Shown here: positions 44,530 through 52,083 of the stretch, piece after piece
Layout of the letters: each line of letters starts with the position of its first letter
Position numbering within the stretch: the first letter of the stretch is position 1
Origin: Myxococcales bacterium
GTDB taxonomy: Bacteria > Myxococcota_A > Polyangia > Polyangiales > Polyangiaceae
Assembly (NCBI GenBank): GCA_947473045.1
Contig: CANJCO010000015.1
Coordinates: 1 to 64,000, forward strand
Direction: 5' to 3'
DNA length: 64,000 nt
Translations under genes and position numbers: made by a program
The notes under the pieces: generated by a model
Told to the model about the DNA's origin: nothing
Databases searched by the model: none
Seen by the model: the letters and a program-made list of their open reading frames with translations, nothing else

Positions 44530-44694
44530 ATGCGCCTGCCCCGATTCGCCACCTCCGGCGCGCTCGCGTGCCTCCTCGCGCCGCTGGTTGGCCGTTGCGT
44601 CACGGCCGCTTCGGAGGCGCCCGCCGGCGAGCTGCAGCTGTCGGCAGCCGGCTCGCCCGCCGTCAAGCGCTACTTGCTGCGCGTCCGCTACTAG
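44530..44694 (+). CDS. short exported ORF
   Basis: 54 residues beginning MRLPRFATSGALACLLAPLVGRCVTA, which is split here by description only: a basic start, a hydrophobic core and a Cys near residue 23, i.e. a signal-peptide pattern. The remainder is short and polar, ending in a basic LRVRY. The start codon lies inside a 7-bp inverted repeat (GCATGGC at 44512-44518 with GCCATGC at 44527-44533), which could shut off translation or may simply be the ileS transcript end. Reality of the gene is uncertain. Confidence 0.4.
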   Translation: MRLPRFATSGALACLLAPLVGRCVTAASEAPAGELQLSAAGSPAVKRYLLRVRY

Positions 44695-44775
44695 CGGCTT
44701 TCCGCCCAATTGCGGTCGCGCGCGTGCTTTGCGCGTCCGGCAGCCGCGCGCAGGGTGTATGCTGGGAGGTCGAGG

Positions 44776-46068
44776 TTGGCCGTGGCAAGAGAAGTACGCG
44801 TCGCATCCGATTCAGTGAAAGCGAGGCGCGCTCCATCGGTCGCGCGCGCAGAGCTGCTGAGCAAGATCGCGCGCAGTCGCCTCGAGGACGACCTCGACAA
44901 AGCCATCGAGCGGAGACCGGCGGCTGAGGCGAAGCTCGCGGGGGCCCTGCGCGCGATCGCGCCGCTCAGCCCGCACTTGCGAGCGAGCCTCGCCGAGGCT
45001 GTTTCGATCATGTTGCGGCGCGGATCGCTCTCGCGGGAGCTCTACGCCTCGAGCATGCGCGCGGTGGCCGAAGGCGGAGACGAGCAGGCGTCGTCGCTCA
45101 TCAAGCGGGCGCTCGCGGCCGATCAGGCCGGCGGGACATCCGCGCTGTTTGCCGCTGCGCTCTGCAAAGATCCGTCGCTGGCGCCGCTGCTTGGCAAGGT
45201 GGCTGCGAGTCGTCAGTCGCACGTCGCGTTCGGCGCGGAAACTGCCCGCGTCGTGCGAGGGGAGTCGAACGGCGCCCTCCTGTCGTCGCTCGCGCCGATG
45301 ATCAAAGAGAGTCATCGCATCGCGCTCTGCATCGAGCTGTTTGTGCCGCTCGCGCGCGCCGGCGTGTCCGCTTCGATCGGCGTCGCTCCTGCGCTCTGCG
45401 TGGTCCGAGGGGCCGAACGGCATCTCGGTCGCTGGCTCGCATTGGCTTCGGTTGCTGCGCGCGCAGGAGATCCCGATCCTGTCGCCGAAGCGGCCCGCAA
45501 GGCCCTCGATGGCCCAGCGAGCTCGCGCGCGGCCTGGTCGCTCGTGCACTGGGGTCTCAGCGACACGCTCGCGGCCCACAGTGGTTCGCCGCGACCCGCG
45601 CCGCCCGAAGTGCGCCCGACGGTGGAGGTCATGGCTCGCCTGTCCGACCGCCCCAGCTCTGATCGCGACATGAGCTTCTTGTTTCGCATTGCGGCTGCCC
45701 GCGCGCTGGCCGCGAGGCCGATGCTCGAGTCGCTGGTCCAATCTCCGCAATTGAGCGACGAAAGCGCGATCCGCGCGGCCTCGCTGCTCGCCCGCGACCA
45801 TGGGCGCGACGATCTCCGTGCTGCGTTGGCCGCTGCCGCGACCGGCGCGAGGCGCGAAGAGCTCAAGGGCCTCGCGGTAGCCGCGCTGTGGGACGCCGGT
45901 GCACGCGACGAAGCGCGCGCCTTCGCCGAGGAGCTCGTCGAAGCGCGGCACGTCGGCAATGTCGCTTGGGCGTCGATCGTGCGCGCCGCGGCAGCCGGTG
46001 CCGGCCGGGACGAGATGCTTGTTTCTGAGACGCGGTTTCGGTGGATCCAGCTCGGCTGGCTCGAGTAA
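44776..46068 (+). CDS. alpha-helical repeat protein (HEAT-like), unknown function
   Basis: About 430 residues from TTG 44776, chosen because GGGAGG sits 6 nt upstream; an ATG start at 44710 lacks this. The sequence is nearly all Ala/Leu/Arg-rich helices with recurring patterns (AAALCKDPSLAPLLG, RAASLLARDHGRDDLRAAL, AVAALWDAGARDEARAF) that fit HEAT or other scaffold repeats. No signal peptide. The 3' end overlaps the next gene by 28 nt. Probably a cytoplasmic scaffold linked to that gene's product, but this is inferred from overlap. Confidence 0.72.
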   Translation: MAVAREVRVASDSVKARRAPSVARAELLSKIARSRLEDDLDKAIERRPAAEAKLAGALRAIAPLSPHLRASLAEAVSIMLRRGSLSRELYASSMRAVAEGGDEQASSLIKRALAADQAGGTSALFAAALCKDPSLAPLLGKVAASRQSHVAFGAETARVVRGESNGALLSSLAPMIKESHRIALCIELFVPLARAGVSASIGVAPALCVVRGAERHLGRWLALASVAARAGDPDPVAEAARKALDGPASSRAAWSLVHWGLSDTLAAHSGSPRPAPPEVRPTVEVMARLSDRPSSDRDMSFLFRIAAARALAARPMLESLVQSPQLSDESAIRAASLLARDHGRDDLRAALAAAATGARREELKGLAVAALWDAGARDEARAFAEELVEARHVGNVAWASIVRAAAAGAGRDEMLVSETRFRWIQLGWLE

Positions 46069-47852
46069 CGCTCGCAGCGCTCGCATTGGCGACGGCAACG
46101 CGCTCCGCACGGTCGGGGCGCCCGGAGCCGCTCGTGGTGCTCGTCGCCGATCGCGATGACGACGACGTCAACGGCGTTGCCGACGCGCTGGATGCGCCGC
46201 TGTCCGCGACTGCGCGTCGCGATGCCGTAGCGCTGCCCGCGGCGCTGCGGGGGGCTTCGCTGCGCGTCGTGTCGGGCTCTGCGCAGGTGCGCGTGGTCGA
46301 CGCCGGGAGCGCGCTCGCGGCGGACCGCTCGGCGTCCTCGTTTCCTGCGCTGCAAGGTCTCTCCGCCGGCGTTGCCGCGATCGAAGCGCGCCAGCCTGGC
46401 CGCCCACCCGTGAGCGTTAGGGTCGAAGCGTGGGCGTTTGACTTCGCCGACGCCGCGGGCAGCATCATCGACGCCGCGCGCGATCACCTCGCGCTGTCGC
46501 GCTTGCCCCCTCCACGAGACGCCGCGTCGGACCCCGAAGCGTTTCGCGTCACGATCACGCCTCCTGAAGCCGGCCGAGGCGTGCCCGACGTCACAGTCGA
46601 GTCTCTGAGCGCGACGGGCGCGCGCCTCGATGCGCTCGAACACCTGCGGCTCACCGCTTGCGAAGTGGGCGGCTGCTTCGCGTCGCCGCCGCTGCGTCTG
46701 GTCGTCGACGAGGCCGATCGGGGTCACGATCTCGCCCGAGGACGCGCGCTGCGTGCCGAAGTCGGCGGCGCCGTGCTGATACGCGGGCTCGGCCAAAAAC
46801 AGATGATTCGCGTACTCGGCCCCCGCCGCGGACCGCTCGCCGCCGTCGGTAGGTTGAAGCTGACTGTGCGTCCGTTCGTCGTGCGCATCGGACCCGGCGG
46901 TGCTCCCGCGATCGGCGGCAACGACGCAGCGGCAACGGCGATCGTTCAGAGCGATCTGGCGCTCGCCTCCGCGCTTTTCGGTCAGTGCGGCTTGTCGCTG
47001 GGCGACACTTCGAAACTAAGTGTGCGCGTCGTCGATCCGCCGACCTCGCATCTTCTGTCGCTCGGCGATCGCGCCGGCCTTCCTGCCTCCGGCGGCATTT
47101 TGAAAATGCGCGTCGACGGCAAGCCGCTCGCCGTCACCTTCGCGAAGGGAACCTCGATCGACCGCGCCGCGCGGCAAGTCTCCGACGCCCTGACCGCGGC
47201 CGGATTTGTCGTCGTCACGTCGGTCAACGCGCGCGCGACCTCTGCGGCTGCGGCGAGCGCGGATCTGTCGGTCCGCCGCCGCGACGGGAGCCTGGCCACG
47301 CTGGCGATGCAACCCGACGCGCCGCTCACCACCGATGCCACGCTGAGCGCCGCCATCGGGACGTTGGGGCTGTCGGCCGGCCTCGATCACTTCGTCGACG
47401 ACGACTCTCCTGCGGGGACGCTCGCCGAGCGCACGCTCATCAAAGCGTTCGATGACCACGATCCGCGCACCATCGAGCTCTTCGTCGTGCCTTATTTTGC
47501 GGGCTTCGGGCGCATCGGCGAGTCCTTCATTTCGGGAGAGTCTCCGAGCATGCGCAACGTAGTCATCCTCGATCGCGCGGGGGTGCGCGCGCGCCGCACG
47601 AGCTTCACCGCGGCGCACGAGCTCGGACATGTGCTGCTGGGGATGCCGGGGCACCCCGATGACTTCGGCGTCGACACGCCGACGCAGCTGCTCGACTCGG
47701 ACGCAGCGGATGCCTCGGCGTTCGGACCGAGGCGCATCACCTTGGAGCAGTGCGAACGCGCGCTGCGGGTCAGCGGCCTGTTGTCAGCGTCGCCGCTGCT
47801 GTCGCCGTGGCCCGTCGCGCGCCTCGCGGTGCGCCCGGACTCGTCGCCTTAG
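46041..47852 (+). CDS. zincin-like putative exported metalloprotease
   Basis: 603 residues starting at GTG within the previous gene. The N-terminus is signal-like (about 1-24), then an Asp-rich stretch DRDDDDVNGVADALD resembling a calcium-binding type-3 repeat. Near residue 530 is AAHELGHVLLGMPGHP, giving HExxH plus a later His, but the spacing (G at +4, His at +8 after the second His) differs by one from the metzincin consensus. Surrounding regions look beta-rich. A protease role is likely but not proven, and the large middle part has no recognised domain. Convergent with the surface lipoprotein gene, overlapping 4 nt. Confidence 0.7.
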   Translation: MDPARLARVTLAALALATATRSARSGRPEPLVVLVADRDDDDVNGVADALDAPLSATARRDAVALPAALRGASLRVVSGSAQVRVVDAGSALAADRSASSFPALQGLSAGVAAIEARQPGRPPVSVRVEAWAFDFADAAGSIIDAARDHLALSRLPPPRDAASDPEAFRVTITPPEAGRGVPDVTVESLSATGARLDALEHLRLTACEVGGCFASPPLRLVVDEADRGHDLARGRALRAEVGGAVLIRGLGQKQMIRVLGPRRGPLAAVGRLKLTVRPFVVRIGPGGAPAIGGNDAAATAIVQSDLALASALFGQCGLSLGDTSKLSVRVVDPPTSHLLSLGDRAGLPASGGILKMRVDGKPLAVTFAKGTSIDRAARQVSDALTAAGFVVVTSVNARATSAAAASADLSVRRRDGSLATLAMQPDAPLTTDATLSAAIGTLGLSAGLDHFVDDDSPAGTLAERTLIKAFDDHDPRTIELFVVPYFAGFGRIGESFISGESPSMRNVVILDRAGVRARRTSFTAAHELGHVLLGMPGHPDDFGVDTPTQLLDSDAADASAFGPRRITLEQCERALRVSGLLSASPLLSPWPVARLAVRPDSSP

Positions 47853-49780
47853 TTCGTGTTGATTTCTGTGAGCTGCGTGCCGCCCGCGTAAGCGTAGCTG
47901 ACGTAGCTGTCAAAGCCGTACACGACGACCCCGACGGGCTGGTCGGCCTGCACGCGATGCACGCCGTCGTGCTGCGCGCCCGCCTTCACGTTGTCGGGGG
48001 CGGCCTTGGTGGGATCGATGACCGGGTACGACAACTGGCAACGGTAGGCGACGAAGTTCGGGTTCGCTTTGCCGCGCATCGCCGGCGTGAGTCCGTCGCC
48101 CGGCGCCACGTCGCACAGGCCGTTTGTTGCCGAAATTCCGTCGATGAATACGTGCGATCCGTAGCGCGCGCTAATCACGAGAAAGTCGAAGTTGTATTTG
48201 TCGGGTGTCAGCAGCACGTAATCGTTGCGCCACTGCTCGACGGGCGCCACGAACGTAATGCTCGGATCGCCACCTGGCAGTCCGCGGGGAACGCCGGCGC
48301 TGTCCTGGCTCGCCTGCACGTCTTCTACGAGAACGGGCAGCGTTCCACTCAAAAGAAAATCTTGCTTCGCCGCGAGCACCCGGTCTGCGCCGGGACCCGT
48401 CAAATCGAAGTCGTTGTTGGGGGCGGGCAGGGTTGTCTTCACGTGCGTTACGCCAGGGGCCACGGCGACCACGCGGAAGTACTCGGTCTCGTCGACCGCG
48501 CCGATGTTGCCTCCGGCTGCGAGCACCGCGCGCGACCGGTTCGGCATGCGCGCCAGAGAGTACGATTTTCCGACCGCGCGCAGCGGGGTGAGCTGGTCTT
48601 CGAGATGGTCGGCGCAGCAGTAGCGATCGGCCAGCGTCGAGAAAAACGGCGCGTCGGACGCCTCGCTCCCTGGAAACACCGCGACGGGCTGATCGGCCTT
48701 GATTCGTGAGCCCGTGAAGTCTGCGTTGAAGTCGCCGGTCTCGAGGTTGAGCACGTCGAAGGGCTGCATCAGCACGTCGGCCGACTGACCGACTTCGAGC
48801 CCCTGGGCCAGCGGCCCTCCGGGGACGATGCGCGCCGTCGTATCGAGGTGCACATGCGTGTTCGGGCGCGTGGCGATCACCGCCACGAAGGCGCGCAAAT
48901 CGACGCCGAAATTCTGAGACGGATTGGAGCTCGAAGCGATCGTCTGTGGCCATCCTGCGACCACGTACTCCGGCCCGGCGGGCCCCGACAGCGCGCTCGT
49001 CGGCAGCAGCTGCGACGCATCGTTTGAAAAGACGCTCACGTTCTCGAGCGGGTTGAACTGATAGGCCACCACCGGCATCGTCGCCCGCACGCGAAAGGCG
49101 TGGCGCGTGAGCGCAGTGTGGCTGCCGGTGTTGAATTCACCCTCCGGCGATCCGTCCACTTCGCGCGGACCGAGGCGGAATACTTCGAGGTTTCCTGCGA
49201 GGATCGTGGCCTTCGCGAGCGTGCGCACGGCGGCCGGATCGCCCGGACCCGAGTCGTCCTGCTCGATCGTGACGTCGGTCGCGACGTCGGCCTCTGCGTT
49301 CGACACGACGATCGCGTATTGCTGCGAGGCGGCGTTACCGGTGGCCGACACGACGGCGTTGTCGAGATCGGCGCCCCAGTATTCGCAGCCGATGTTCGAG
49401 TGCGCGAGGTCGGCGTCAGCGCACAGATTTCGGCATGTCCCGTCGCGACAGGCTTCGCCCTTCGCCGGCTCGCACGTGGCTCCGCGCGTCGTGATTTGGC
49501 CGTCGGGTGAACACGCAGTGATCGTCTGGCCATCACAGCCCGACGCGTTTGGTATGCAGGGCGTGCACGCCAGCAGCGTCTGCGCGCACACGAGGCTGCG
49601 TGCGGCGCAGTCGTCGATCACAGCCCATGCATTCTGCACGCACCTGGTGAGCGCGCCGGCCCCGCACGTGATCTCCCCCTCGCGGCATACGATCGGCACA
49701 ACTTCGGCCACGTCACGATACGAGGGGTCGAAACGGCACGCGGCGAGCGCCACGATCGCTGCGGTTTTAAGAGGCTTCAC
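47849..49780 (-). CDS. surface lipoprotein with IgGFc-binding-like domain
   Basis: 643 residues starting at GTG, which overlaps the stop of the IPT/TIG gene (GTGA). Lipobox ALAAC lies at about residues 10-14. A Cys-rich segment (about 30-130) is followed by a beta-rich body with phrases such as VVAYQFNPLENVSVFSNDASQLLP, GDFNADFTGSRIKADQPVAVFPG and the terminal VGVVVYGFDSYVSYAYAGGTQL. These match the IgGFc-binding protein N-terminal domain found in many myxobacterial and Bacteroidetes surface proteins, where the name does not imply antibody binding. It is probably a cell-surface adhesin paired with the IPT/TIG lipoprotein. Confidence 0.85.
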   Translation of the reverse strand: MKPLKTAAIVALAACRFDPSYRDVAEVVPIVCREGEITCGAGALTRCVQNAWAVIDDCAARSLVCAQTLLACTPCIPNASGCDGQTITACSPDGQITTRGATCEPAKGEACRDGTCRNLCADADLAHSNIGCEYWGADLDNAVVSATGNAASQQYAIVVSNAEADVATDVTIEQDDSGPGDPAAVRTLAKATILAGNLEVFRLGPREVDGSPEGEFNTGSHTALTRHAFRVRATMPVVAYQFNPLENVSVFSNDASQLLPTSALSGPAGPEYVVAGWPQTIASSSNPSQNFGVDLRAFVAVIATRPNTHVHLDTTARIVPGGPLAQGLEVGQSADVLMQPFDVLNLETGDFNADFTGSRIKADQPVAVFPGSEASDAPFFSTLADRYCCADHLEDQLTPLRAVGKSYSLARMPNRSRAVLAAGGNIGAVDETEYFRVVAVAPGVTHVKTTLPAPNNDFDLTGPGADRVLAAKQDFLLSGTLPVLVEDVQASQDSAGVPRGLPGGDPSITFVAPVEQWRNDYVLLTPDKYNFDFLVISARYGSHVFIDGISATNGLCDVAPGDGLTPAMRGKANPNFVAYRCQLSYPVIDPTKAAPDNVKAGAQHDGVHRVQADQPVGVVVYGFDSYVSYAYAGGTQLTEINTN

Positions 49781-51831
49781 GGTCCGTATACGCCGCTCGC
49801 GACCTCGGCCGCATAGGCGCTCCAGGCCGAGGGGTAGAGCTGGCCGTAGCGCAGCTTCGCGTACGAAAACGAGTTGATTCGCGCGATCTGCGCTTGCGCC
49901 GAGATGGCGCCCTTGGCGAGGGCGTAGGCGGGCGAGATCGCGGCAAGGTCGGGCAGCGTGAACGCGAGCTTTCCGGGCGACACAATCGTCCATGAAATCC
50001 CCCCGCCCGCGGACGACACCACGAGCTTCACGAGGTCGATCGTCGCGTTGGCCGACAGCGAAATGTGCTGGCCGTCCCACGTACCCTGCGACGGAGCGAC
50101 AAGCACCGGGAGCGGCAAGAAGCCGGTCATCGCGAGCGGTACGTTCGCGTCGGCCGTGCGCACGTGCGTCAGCGCGCTGAGGGGGGGCTGTCCGTACATG
50201 CCCGTCACCGCCGACGAGCTGACGACATACGACTCGTTCGACAGCGCTCCGGCGAGGGCGGGGATGCCCACCATCGACACGAGACCGGGGCTCGGCAGCA
50301 GCTTGGTCTGCGGCGACACCGGAAGCAGCGCGTAGGCGTTTTGTCCGAGCGTCACTGCAAGCCGTGAGATGAGGCGGTCCGGGCCGCGCCCGTTCGACGC
50401 GGGCGGCTTCGCGTCGATCACCATCGCGTGGTCGAGCGGGGTCTCCATCTTGATATCCACGTGGGTCGTGGCGACGTTCGGCGCCAGCGGTACCCCGCGT
50501 TGAACGCCCATGATGTAGGGCTGAAAGCGGCGCGGCGGCGCGCTGTCTTCGATGCCAGCGAGGGCATACAGGGTGATGTTCCCCGGGTAGTAGGCGAGCT
50601 GGTAGCCGTAGCCAAACGTGCCGTCCGAATCCATCGTCGTCGCCGCGCTGGCGTCGGGCAGGTAGAAGTTGCCATCTGCGTTCGACGAAGCCGCAAACAC
50701 GTAGGCCGCTCGACGCTCAGTCGAGCGCAGGGGCAGGGGCACGCCGACCCAGGCGCCGCGCGACTGGAACTCGGTGCCGGTCGGCCACACGAGCTCGCCG
50801 ATCGCGACGCCGAGATCTTTGCCCTTTCCCCCTCCGAGCGGCATGTCGCCCGTGCCGCATGTGGGGTCGAGCACGGGATCGATGTACGCCGTGACTGTGT
50901 CGACGGGCACATCGACGAAAGATGTAGGCTGCAAGCATTTGCCCGCTATCGTGACGGTCACGACACCCTTGAGGCTCGGGTCGGTGAGCAGCGCGACCCC
51001 GCCGGAGTTGGTGGTCGCGATCAGCGCCGACTTCGCGTCGGTGCCGACAATGACCTTCGCGCCGGGCAGCGCGTTGCCCGCATACGAGTCGACGACGATC
51101 ACCTTGAGCGTGCCGCTGAGCGCGCCGCCGGAGAGCCCGCCGCGGTATCCGTCCGCAGAGTCGCTGTACGTAAACGCGTCGCGCGCGATGACCTGCGAGG
51201 TGTCGAGGTTGGTGACGGTGATGTCCTTCGTTCCGAGCGCACCCGGTGGGGTCGTGCATTCGAGGTGCGTGGGGTCCGTCACAGTAACGTCGGCGCACGG
51301 CTTGCCGCCGATCGTCACCGTGGTGCCCGTCGCCCACGCGGTGCCGAGCCCGCGAAGCGCAACGTGGGTGCCGCCCGAGGTTGCGCCGCTCGATGGAGTT
51401 ACGTCAAAGGCGTCGTAGTTAAACGCGCCGGCGAGCGTGCGACTCTTTTTGGTCCCGTCATCGATGATGGTCACGGGCACGGTGCCTGGCGCGCCGCTGG
51501 GCGTAACAATCGCGGCGCGGGTCGGATCGCTCGCAAAGATGTCGGCGGTCGGCACTTCGTTTGCGCCCACGAGCACCCGCAAGCGCGACGAAAATCCGCG
51601 ACCGGCCAGCACCGTGCGTGTGCCGCCCGTCCACGGTCCGTGCGAAGGCTCGAGGCCGACGAGCGCGTAGGGATCGCCCAAATCGACGTCGCTTCTGGGG
51701 CCGGCGTCCGCGTTCAGATCGGTTGACGGCGGAGGCCCCGCGTCGTCGGCCTCGAGCAGCGGGATGGTGCTCGGCAGGCAGGCCACCATGAGCGCGCAGC
51801 AAGCGAGCGTCGAGCGGGCGCGTAAGGTCAT
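49777..51831 (-). CDS. IPT/TIG-domain surface lipoprotein
   Basis: 684 residues. Lipobox LMVAC near residue 18, then an Asp/Gly/Pro tether. Two IPT/TIG immunoglobulin-like domains are seen: GLEPSHGPWTGGTRTVLAGRGF (about 60) and VTPSSGATSGGTHVALRGLG (about 145). After them comes a long beta-rich region including a carboxypeptidase-regulatory-like stretch (VIVVDSYAGNALPGAKVIVG) and no catalytic motif. It is first of a coupled pair with the IgGFc-binding-like lipoprotein, suggesting the two act together at the outer surface. Confidence 0.85.
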   Translation of the reverse strand: MTLRARSTLACCALMVACLPSTIPLLEADDAGPPPSTDLNADAGPRSDVDLGDPYALVGLEPSHGPWTGGTRTVLAGRGFSSRLRVLVGANEVPTADIFASDPTRAAIVTPSGAPGTVPVTIIDDGTKKSRTLAGAFNYDAFDVTPSSGATSGGTHVALRGLGTAWATGTTVTIGGKPCADVTVTDPTHLECTTPPGALGTKDITVTNLDTSQVIARDAFTYSDSADGYRGGLSGGALSGTLKVIVVDSYAGNALPGAKVIVGTDAKSALIATTNSGGVALLTDPSLKGVVTVTIAGKCLQPTSFVDVPVDTVTAYIDPVLDPTCGTGDMPLGGGKGKDLGVAIGELVWPTGTEFQSRGAWVGVPLPLRSTERRAAYVFAASSNADGNFYLPDASAATTMDSDGTFGYGYQLAYYPGNITLYALAGIEDSAPPRRFQPYIMGVQRGVPLAPNVATTHVDIKMETPLDHAMVIDAKPPASNGRGPDRLISRLAVTLGQNAYALLPVSPQTKLLPSPGLVSMVGIPALAGALSNESYVVSSSAVTGMYGQPPLSALTHVRTADANVPLAMTGFLPLPVLVAPSQGTWDGQHISLSANATIDLVKLVVSSAGGGISWTIVSPGKLAFTLPDLAAISPAYALAKGAISAQAQIARINSFSYAKLRYGQLYPSAWSAYAAEVASGVYGP

Positions 51832-51835
51832 GCCG

Positions 51836-52026
51836 TCATTGTATCGCAGCGCGAGCGTCCGCGCGCGTCGTCGTCAGCGACCAGAGCGCGGCCGTCACGT
51901 AAAGCGCAGTCACGACGATCGCGAGCAGCTGGTAGCCAAGGGCCATCGAAAGGTACTCGAGCGCCCCGCCGAGCGCGGTGCCTGCGGGGTCGCGATGGCG
52001 GCGTCTTCGTCGCGGGCGTCAGTCAT
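51836..52026 (-). pseudogene. small membrane protein gene, apparently frameshifted
   Basis: Reading from the ATG at 52026 gives a normal soluble start (MTDARDEDAAIATP) that then runs into nonsense and a stop. One base away, a different frame continues as DPAGTALGGALEYLS, a hydrophobic helix (LLAIVVTALYVTAALWSL) and a charged end, stopping at 51836. Adding one base in the run of four G at 51986-51989 would join the two into one protein of about 63 residues. Either the gene is broken, or this is an indel error in the sequence. It lies between bamA and the IPT/TIG gene, 4 bp before the latter's ATG. Confidence 0.5.
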
Positions 52027-52083
52027 GGCCGCACACGATAGCGCCTTCGCCTCGCGTTCGAACGCAAAGCGACCGCGCCTCGC

